The notes under the pieces: model-generated | Databases searched by the model: none | Seen by the model: the letters and a program-made list of their open reading frames with translations, nothing else | Told to the model about the DNA's origin: nothing | Translations under genes and position numbers: made by a program | Part shown: positions 57,305 through 64,000 of the stretch, one piece after another | Position numbering within the stretch: position 1 is the first letter of the stretch | Layout of the letters: every line of letters begins with the position of its first letter | DNA from: Filimonas lacunae | Lineage (GTDB): Bacteria; Bacteroidota; Bacteroidia; Chitinophagales; Chitinophagaceae | Length of the DNA stretch: 64,000 bases | Assembly: GCF_002355595.1 (NCBI RefSeq) | Contig: NZ_AP017422.1 | Location: 2,418,001-2,482,000 of the forward strand | Direction of reading: 5' to 3'

Positions 57305-58096
57305 ATGGCTGCATTTGAGAATACAAAAACGCGTAGCAGGGAAGAGCTGAAAAAGCATTTCCGCAATGGTGAAATACCATCGGAAGATCATTTTTGCACG
57401 TTGATTGATTCTATGATCAACAAGCAGGACGATGGTTTTTCAAAGGACGATGATAACGGGATGATCATAGCTTCTACTATGCATTCCGGTCGTTTTATGG
57501 CCCTGTACAGGAACATAGACGACCTGGACCCGTTTTTTGTATTTGAGCGGGATGAGAAGGAAAAAACAGCTTTGAAGCTAAGCCCGGTGGCATTGCAGGA
57601 TGCCCGTAAAGAGAAAAAGGAAGACGATACCTTTTATTTTCACGGCAATGGCAGCCTGGGATTGGGCAAACACTGTAACGAAGATTTTAAGCTGGATGTA
57701 AAAGGTTTTGCAGGCATGGAAGGCCGTGCCGGTACCTATAAGCAGGGCAGTGTAAAAGCCGATGGTCAATGGCATCCCATTGCCACCAACCTCGATAACT
57801 GCCAGGCATTTGAGGTAGTGGCGCGTACCGGCCGTAAAGCCAGCGGACGCTTTGCTATTATGCATGCCATTGCATTAAGCGCATTTGGTAAAAGCAGCAG
57901 CAACATACGCCGTACAGGCGCGCATTACGGCTTTTTCTGGAACAAGATTAAGTTAAGATGGCGCAGCAACGGCACGCACGATTTCAGACTGGAAATAAAA
58001 ACCAGCAGCAATTACGGCAATGGGGTACAGATCTATTATAATATCACCCGCCTGTGGGATGATACCAAGTTTTTACCAGACACCTATTACTATTAA
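57305..58096 (+). CDS. Unknown eCIS-operon protein, possible fibre
   Basis: This roughly 263-residue protein starts at an ATG 3 bases after an in-frame GTG. The N-terminus REELKKHFRNGEIPSEDHFC resembles short N-terminal segments of Bacteroidota tail-fibre-like proteins, which attach to the baseplate. The C-terminal half is beta-rich (FFWNKIKLRWRSNGTHDFRLEI) and could be a receptor-binding domain. No family is recognised with confidence. It lies between the baseplate J gene and the Afp12-like gene. Confidence 0.6.
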   Translation: MAAFENTKTRSREELKKHFRNGEIPSEDHFCTLIDSMINKQDDGFSKDDDNGMIIASTMHSGRFMALYRNIDDLDPFFVFERDEKEKTALKLSPVALQDARKEKKEDDTFYFHGNGSLGLGKHCNEDFKLDVKGFAGMEGRAGTYKQGSVKADGQWHPIATNLDNCQAFEVVARTGRKASGRFAIMHAIALSAFGKSSSNIRRTGAHYGFFWNKIKLRWRSNGTHDFRLEIKTSSNYGNGVQIYYNITRLWDDTKFLPDTYYY

Positions 58097-58104
58097 GGGA
58101 AGGC

Positions 58105-60936
58105 ATGGATATTCAGCAACCTGTTACGATAGAAAAGAATTACGAGAGTAATCCGGCTATGGACTTTGCCTGGTTAAGGAAAAGGGCCGTAGAACTGGTG
58201 CAGCAATATTCGGGTAAAGTATGGACTGACTTTAACCTGCACGATCCCGGCGTTACTATCCTGGAGCAGATCTGTTTTGCTTTAACCGATCTGGCCTATC
58301 GTACCAGTGTGCCTATTACCGACCTGCTTTCCGACGACAAAGGACAGGTGAACTATGCCACCAATTCTTTCTTTAGCCGGGAGCAGATATTAACCTCTTC
58401 GCCTGTTACTATCACCGATTTACGCAAGTATGTAGTTGACAGTATTTATGAAGTGAACAACATATGGCTGGAGCCTGTTTTATCGCCCTATACCAAAACT
58501 TATTCCCGTGGCAGGTATAAGGTGGTTATACAGCTGTACGAAAAATGGCAGCAACAGCTAAAGCCCGGCCAGGAAGCAGAAGCGGAAACAAAAAAGGTGG
58601 TGAACCGTGTAAGAGAAGTATTGAACGAGGTGCGTAACGTAGGAGAAGAGTATGAAACCTTTGTGGTGCTGCAACCGCAGGAAATGACCATACACGCCGA
58701 GATTGTACTGTTTAAAAAAGCCATACCCGAAGAGATACTGGCCCAGATATACCACCGGCTGGAAAAAGCATTAAACCCGCCGTTTATATTCTATACCGAA
58801 AAAGAAATGCTGGCCAGGGGATATTCCTACGAACAGATTTACGCCGGGCCTAACCTCAAAGGGGGTATTGTGCCCGATGAAGAGTTGAAGAAGATGACCA
58901 CGCAGATAGATCCTGCGGAGCTGATCAAGGCTATTTCGGGCATGGAAGATGTGTTGCATATTCGCAGGTTGGAAATAGGGTTGGCAGGCAAGAAGCAAGG
59001 CATAAAGCCGTTGCAGCTGGACCGGTATCATTTTCCATTGCTGGTGTTTAACCCGGATGATGCCGATGTGAAATTGTTTTACGATGATCAGCCCTTACCC
59101 GTGAACGGGGCGGTGTTTGATAGTTTGCTCTGGCGTTTACGTGCCAGCGTGCAAAGAGGGTTTATTGAGAAGATGCACGATGAAGTGGTGGCGGAATGCG
59201 TGAAAGGCAAATACCGGAATACCGAACAGTATACTTCTTTGCAAAACTACTTTCCGGCTATTTACCGCCTGGGGGTAGATGGCATAGAAGAGTATGAAAC
59301 ACCTGCCCGCAAAGCGGTGATGAAACAATTGAAAGCTTACCTGATGTTGTTTGAGCAGTTGATTGCCGGATACCTGTCGCAACTGGCGCATGTAGGCGAT
59401 CTGTACTCTTACGAAGTAGATGCCGGTAAAGCCAAAACCTATTTTGTACAACCTTTATACAACGTGCCCGGTGCATCTGACATCATCAAAGCTTTTACAG
59501 ATAGCAAGAATACTACCTGGGAAGACTTTATGAAGGATGCCGGAAATGCTTATGTAAGTGCGCTGCAAAAGATTGTAGAAACAGACGAAGTATACCGCAA
59601 GCGTAAAAAGCGTAGCCTGGATCATTTGTTAAGCAGGTTTAATATTATACCGGATCACTACCCGGTAATGTTGTACGAATTTTATTACAAACAATCCAAT
59701 GCCGCAGAGCGTATAGATGAAGAATTGCGCTGGAAAAGTGCGTTGCTGCAAAGCGCCCGGTTGATCAATAATAACAGAACGCTGGCCCGTAACTACCTGA
59801 AATTTGGATCCGACGAAATTCGGGTAGGTTTTGCCAATAACATGCGTTTGCTGCTGCATATTCAGCAGCGGGGCACTTTTAATGCCGTGAACGCATTAGG
59901 CAACCTGGTAAAAAGCAGTGGCGCCAAACCGGCTGCACAGATGGCTTTTTACAAAACCTATGAAGAAGATGATAAAGCATTAGAGTTGTGGGTAGATGAG
60001 AATTTGCCGCTGGATGCCAGCTTTTCGGTGAGCCAGGTGCACGTAGGCTTTTTTAATAAAGGGGCCGATCCTGGTTTTTATAAAATAGTGCCGCACCCCG
60101 TAAGCACCGGCGATTACCTGGTGACCATAAAAAAATACGGCTCGCACGAATGGGTGGCTATTGGCCGTTTTTCCAGCCGTATTAAAGCCGTGGAAGGCCT
60201 GCGTACTTTCATTGATAAATTAATCAACATCAGCATTGCGTCAGAAGGCTTTCATGTGGTAGAGCACCTACTGCTTGCACCATCCCATGAGTCAAAAGTG
60301 TTTGCCTTCCGTTTTTATGATGAAAAAGGGAAGCTGTTGTTAAGCCAGCGCGACTGGCTTACCTGGGAACAACGGGAAGAAGCCATCAGGCAGTTGCTGG
60401 AGCTACAACGCAAAAAACAAACAGATATAGAGTGGTTGCGCGCGTTGCAGGCAGCTGTTACTATTTACCGCGCGCCTAATGATAGCGCCGAACCCATGCC
60501 TGTGTCCAATGTAGAATTGTTAAGTGAAGAAGAGCAGGCAAAGCTGGCCGGTAAAACCCGCCTGGCACTGGAGAAATACCGCTATCGCAATACCAATTTT
60601 TATCCCCGCTTTAAATATGAGGTGCAACGGAAAGATAAAACCGTTGGCACAGAAGATTTTTTCAACGGGAAAGCCACCATCGTATTTCCCGACTGGCCGC
60701 GCCGCTTCCAGGACAAAGGGTTTCGCGAGTTTGCACAAAGTCTTTTTCTTACACATTTGCCTGCGCATATGCAGCCTACCTTTTTATGGCTGGACATTCC
60801 CCGTATGAAACGTTTTGAAGAAATATACCAGAAATGGGGACAGTCTTTGCGGGACAGGAACGAGTTCGATACCAGCTTTTACAGCGAGCAGCTGACCCTG
60901 TTTTTAATGGAAGCTTCTAAATACAACCTGTTGTGA
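58105..60936 (+). CDS. Baseplate protein, Afp12-like
   Basis: This 943-residue protein fills the position of Afp12/Pvc12 in other eCIS loci, directly after baseplate J. The N-terminal segment ending WTDFNLHDPGVTILEQ is a hallmark of this group, and the C-terminal part includes the late LFLTHLPAHMQPTFLWL. It joins the wedges with baseplate J. Its stop codon overlaps the next start by 4 bases (GTGA). Confidence 0.88.
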   Translation: MDIQQPVTIEKNYESNPAMDFAWLRKRAVELVQQYSGKVWTDFNLHDPGVTILEQICFALTDLAYRTSVPITDLLSDDKGQVNYATNSFFSREQILTSSPVTITDLRKYVVDSIYEVNNIWLEPVLSPYTKTYSRGRYKVVIQLYEKWQQQLKPGQEAEAETKKVVNRVREVLNEVRNVGEEYETFVVLQPQEMTIHAEIVLFKKAIPEEILAQIYHRLEKALNPPFIFYTEKEMLARGYSYEQIYAGPNLKGGIVPDEELKKMTTQIDPAELIKAISGMEDVLHIRRLEIGLAGKKQGIKPLQLDRYHFPLLVFNPDDADVKLFYDDQPLPVNGAVFDSLLWRLRASVQRGFIEKMHDEVVAECVKGKYRNTEQYTSLQNYFPAIYRLGVDGIEEYETPARKAVMKQLKAYLMLFEQLIAGYLSQLAHVGDLYSYEVDAGKAKTYFVQPLYNVPGASDIIKAFTDSKNTTWEDFMKDAGNAYVSALQKIVETDEVYRKRKKRSLDHLLSRFNIIPDHYPVMLYEFYYKQSNAAERIDEELRWKSALLQSARLINNNRTLARNYLKFGSDEIRVGFANNMRLLLHIQQRGTFNAVNALGNLVKSSGAKPAAQMAFYKTYEEDDKALELWVDENLPLDASFSVSQVHVGFFNKGADPGFYKIVPHPVSTGDYLVTIKKYGSHEWVAIGRFSSRIKAVEGLRTFIDKLINISIASEGFHVVEHLLLAPSHESKVFAFRFYDEKGKLLLSQRDWLTWEQREEAIRQLLELQRKKQTDIEWLRALQAAVTIYRAPNDSAEPMPVSNVELLSEEEQAKLAGKTRLALEKYRYRNTNFYPRFKYEVQRKDKTVGTEDFFNGKATIVFPDWPRRFQDKGFREFAQSLFLTHLPAHMQPTFLWLDIPRMKRFEEIYQKWGQSLRDRNEFDTSFYSEQLTLFLMEASKYNLL

Positions 60937-63900
60937 GTGATGATAGCAGTCACATACAAAGCCTGGTGTTTGATGTGGGCTTACGTCCGCGTGAAAAGGC
61001 GCATGAACTGCAAAACAGGATCAGCCGGTTGTTTACCTACCAGCTGGAAAGTCTGTTACAGCAGTTTTTCAGCGAATCGATACCGGATGGTGTACACATC
61101 AAAATAGATTCCCTTACGCTGGACCTGGGCAATATTACCCTGGAGCAACTGGAAAAAGAACTGCCGGAACGTTTGTTACAGGCATTACACAAAGCATTTG
61201 ATTTTTCTTTTACACCCGGTGGCCGGCCGGCTGCGGGTGCTACTATCGATTATACTATCACTACTACAGAAGCAGGCTATTTGCGCCTGCTGGTATACTT
61301 TTTACAAACGGGTAGCTTTCCCTGGTGGGCAGGCGTGAGCACGGTGTACGAACTGGAAGATGTAATAGAACGGTTGTACAAGAACTATAGCAAAGAGTTA
61401 CGTGCTGTATTGTTGCGCGAAGGCAAAAATGAAAGTGTGCGCCGCCGCATTGCCTGGCAGTTCAACGAATCTGTTATTCAAAAAATAGTGGAAGTGCTGG
61501 AACCGGCAGAAAGCCTGTTCATCCTTGCTTATCATAAAAGCATTACCCGGCAGCAGGAACAATACGCCCTGGTAAAATCGGGTACAGAAGACTTTCAGCG
61601 TGCGCTGTGGTTGTTTATCCTTTCCTTTCTGCTGGCAGAAAAAGAAACCTGGTTCAGCCGCAAAATGTTTATCAAAAGCACACTGCGCCAAATGTCGGCA
61701 CACTTTAACGTAGGCTATACGGCGTTGCTGGGCTTGCTGTACCAGGCTTTGTATGCAGCAGGGGTAGATATTGAACACGCCCGTTTAACCTGGTTTATGA
61801 AAGTGGTGCTGGAAGAAGAACTACACACGCATAATGCCGCTTTGCCCACTGAAAGTAATGGTGTAGCAACAGATGCGGTTTACGATTTACTGCAACAGCC
61901 TGTTATTGACTGGGCAGTAGAACGCGCAGGCTACACATCGGGGCACTTGCAACTAAAAAACTTATTGGCTTATTTTATAGAAACAGGCGGTGTGCCGCGC
62001 TGGGGTCAGTATACGCCCGGTAGCATTGTATCGTTGATGGAGCAACTGCTGAACCAGCACCCACGCGAAGCATTGGCCTTATTACAATGGGCTGGCAGCA
62101 GCGACAAACGAATGCATCGCTTTCTGCTACAGTTTCCCGCAGCGTTAGTACAGCGGATATTCGCCTTATTGCCTTCGGGTGAAGAAGCGGTGCAGGCCAG
62201 TGTTTTAATACAACAGCTGGCCACCGCTGGTAGTCATCCTACAGCTATGGCCATTACCGCACAAAGTGCAGAGAAAACCTTACTGCGGTTGCTGTGGCAT
62301 CATTATGCCGAAACCTATTATCAAACCTTTCATGTGGGCAGCTTTTATATACAGGGACTTAAACATCTGTTCCGGTTGCCGGGGCATACCTGGTATGCGT
62401 TGTTGCCGGAATTAAACCGGCTGTTCAGCCGGGGTGATACAGAAAGCCTGCAACAGATCATTGCCTGGATTGGTGCTATCAACGAGCAGGGGCAACTGGT
62501 AGGGGGCTTTGTAGTAAAGCAGGATGCTGCGCAACAAACCTTGTTAAAGCTGCCGGAAGTAAAGCGGTTACTGTTGTCGATAGCAGGACAGGAATATCGT
62601 TACCTGCCTTTGTTTCCCGCCTTATATGGCAAGGAGGAAACCGTCGATAATGCCACTGCTTTATTAACCGCTGTGGCAGAAAATATGGCCTATTATCTTA
62701 CCTGGAACAGTATGCCCGATGCTTTGCAGGTGCCGGATGAAGCCACGGGTGTGGGTTTGTTAACCGATATGGTATTATACCTGTTTGAAAAAGACCGTGC
62801 CCGGCTGAAATCGTTGCTAATGGCACCGGTGAACAGCTATACGGCCCGCAAAAGCATATACCAGTTATTCAACGCCCGGCGTGGCGGTAAAGATGCGCTG
62901 ATATTGCAATGGCTATCCGGCTTTATACAGGCAGATATGATGGCCTACCTGGGCGATCAGCCCTTTAGCGCTTCGGAAGGATATAAGCGGGATACCTACA
63001 AAGGCGTTACCCTGATGAAAGTGGCGCGCATACTCAACCGCTTTTATCAAACGCCCACCGTGGTACCGCTGGACGAACAGCAGCTGCTGCAACAGGCTTT
63101 ACAAACGTTGGATCATTTCTTTACTTATAACAGCTTACCTGCGGCGCTGGATTTGCAGGGCGTATCGGCCCGGGTGCTGATACAATACCTGTTCCGGTGG
63201 GTGCTGGGTAAAAACAGCGCCGCTTTAAGCCGGTTGTTGCAAAAGACAACCCATGCAGCAGAAGCACGCATACAGCTACATAGCTGGTTTGGAAGCAACG
63301 AGTTTGTAAATGGAGAAAGCGTTGCTGCTTTTACAGCCATCTGGTTACAACAGGATGTGCTGGCTTATTTGCGGCAGCATACTGACAGGGATATCACCCA
63401 AACACCTGCCTGGCACAAATTGGTGCGCTGGCAGCAATTGCCGGTAGGAGTAATCACCTATATCAGCAGGCATTACCGCATGGCTACCATTCAGCAATGG
63501 ATGGAACGCGAAAACTATACCTGGTTAGAGAACATGCAACCGGCCGTGCTGGTGCTGCAATTGCTGTTTACCGATGCTGCCGGGGTAGGGCGCGACTGGC
63601 CTTCTCAATTATTAAACGAATTTTTGTTACTGGCTTTTGCCGGACATGTAATGGTGAAAGATGCTCCAGAGTTTATTAAACAATTCTTCGCCTTTGCCGA
63701 TAAACGTATCCCGCCACCGGTGTATAAAGTGTATGAACGCATAGGCAAAGCCCTGCCGGTATTAAAAGTGCAGGAGCGGGGCATTGCCCGCGAACTGGTG
63801 GCAGTGGTAGAGCGGGAGGTGATTACCCGTTTACAGGCAGCGCCACCCAAGCAACGGTTGCCCATTGCAGGAGTGATACCAGCACCAGACACCGCATCTA

Positions 63901-64000
63901 CAGTGGGCATAGAATTGCCGCGGGAAAAAATGGAGAAAATATACGTACACAACGCGGGGCTGGTGCTGCTGCATCCTTTCTTTTCTTTCTTTTTCAGTAA
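60933..64000 (+). CDS. eCIS tape-measure protein (CIS_TMP), truncated by the window edge
   Basis: The frame starts at a GTG overlapping the previous stop (GTGA) and stays open to the last base (about 1022 codons). The N-terminus has the QSLVFDVGL opening and the visible end reaches AGLVLLHPF, both hallmarks of contractile injection system tape measures. The middle is long and helical. It sets the tube length. It has no ATG start at this position, and its 3' end is beyond the window. Confidence 0.9.
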   Translation, partial: MSDDSSHIQSLVFDVGLRPREKAHELQNRISRLFTYQLESLLQQFFSESIPDGVHIKIDSLTLDLGNITLEQLEKELPERLLQALHKAFDFSFTPGGRPAAGATIDYTITTTEAGYLRLLVYFLQTGSFPWWAGVSTVYELEDVIERLYKNYSKELRAVLLREGKNESVRRRIAWQFNESVIQKIVEVLEPAESLFILAYHKSITRQQEQYALVKSGTEDFQRALWLFILSFLLAEKETWFSRKMFIKSTLRQMSAHFNVGYTALLGLLYQALYAAGVDIEHARLTWFMKVVLEEELHTHNAALPTESNGVATDAVYDLLQQPVIDWAVERAGYTSGHLQLKNLLAYFIETGGVPRWGQYTPGSIVSLMEQLLNQHPREALALLQWAGSSDKRMHRFLLQFPAALVQRIFALLPSGEEAVQASVLIQQLATAGSHPTAMAITAQSAEKTLLRLLWHHYAETYYQTFHVGSFYIQGLKHLFRLPGHTWYALLPELNRLFSRGDTESLQQIIAWIGAINEQGQLVGGFVVKQDAAQQTLLKLPEVKRLLLSIAGQEYRYLPLFPALYGKEETVDNATALLTAVAENMAYYLTWNSMPDALQVPDEATGVGLLTDMVLYLFEKDRARLKSLLMAPVNSYTARKSIYQLFNARRGGKDALILQWLSGFIQADMMAYLGDQPFSASEGYKRDTYKGVTLMKVARILNRFYQTPTVVPLDEQQLLQQALQTLDHFFTYNSLPAALDLQGVSARVLIQYLFRWVLGKNSAALSRLLQKTTHAAEARIQLHSWFGSNEFVNGESVAAFTAIWLQQDVLAYLRQHTDRDITQTPAWHKLVRWQQLPVGVITYISRHYRMATIQQWMERENYTWLENMQPAVLVLQLLFTDAAGVGRDWPSQLLNEFLLLAFAGHVMVKDAPEFIKQFFAFADKRIPPPVYKVYERIGKALPVLKVQERGIARELVAVVEREVITRLQAAPPKQRLPIAGVIPAPDTASTVGIELPREKMEKIYVHNAGLVLLHPFFSFFFS

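Overview
The window looks like a chromosomal segment of a Bacteroidota bacterium, most likely Chitinophagaceae (inference). The signs are moderate GC, sparse Shine-Dalgarno sites, promoters of the TTTG / TAnnTTTG type (for example 43917-43947 and 19319-19348), many signal peptides and lipoboxes, AraC-type regulators, and gene families typical of the phylum (DUF1573, DUF4255, DUF5908, DUF4011).

Layout. 1-5340: accessory genes, namely a secreted peritrophin-like chitin-binding peptide, a thioredoxin/DUF1573 lipoprotein, an NmrA-like reductase, a quinone-oxidoreductase-like enzyme with a perfect palindrome at its start, an AraC regulator and a small HAD phosphatase. 5473-13338: a nine-gene Ter stress operon on the minus strand (four TerD/TerA-type proteins, two TerY vWA proteins, PP2C phosphatase, kinase with zinc ribbon, TerC). 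13526-18953: alpha/beta hydrolase, MutS-like ATPase, heme oxygenase and catalase-peroxidase. 19319-19862: a tRNA operon preceded by a leader-peptide attenuator. 19974-30976: Na+/H+ antiporter, WGR protein, TPR/HTH sensor, lipoprotein, ABC-F, metallopeptidase, SH3 protein, aldo/keto reductase and AraC regulator. 31236-35912: a giant DUF4011/DUF3320 helicase-nuclease. 36091-42479: a tripartite RND efflux operon. 42567-43841: two small soluble proteins. 44012-64000: an extracellular contractile injection system (eCIS) locus running off the right edge.

The most striking element is the tRNA operon at 19319-19862. A strong promoter drives a 24-codon open frame whose codons 3-17 read QQQSYYSSNSWSQYS. 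It is followed by a mutually exclusive antiterminator/terminator pair and then tRNA genes for Trp(CCA), Ser(GCU), Gln(UUG) and Tyr(GUA). Twelve of those fifteen codons are read by the tRNAs encoded immediately downstream. This has the anatomy of ribosome-mediated attenuation in which shortage of a charged tRNA turns on transcription of that same tRNA. The Ser tRNA-like element also has a non-canonical fold (8-bp acceptor, 4-bp T-stem, 4-nt D-loop). I know of no described system of this kind.

The eCIS genes run in the order cap/terminator (DUF4255), unknown, sheath, tube, tube, DUF5908, LysM, VgrG-like spike, PAAR tip, gp25, baseplate J, unknown (possible fibre), Afp12-like baseplate protein and tape measure. 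The AAA+ ATPase usually found with such systems is not in view. The divergent neighbour, a GH18-like membrane protein, has its signal peptide out of frame by one base at a homopolymer.
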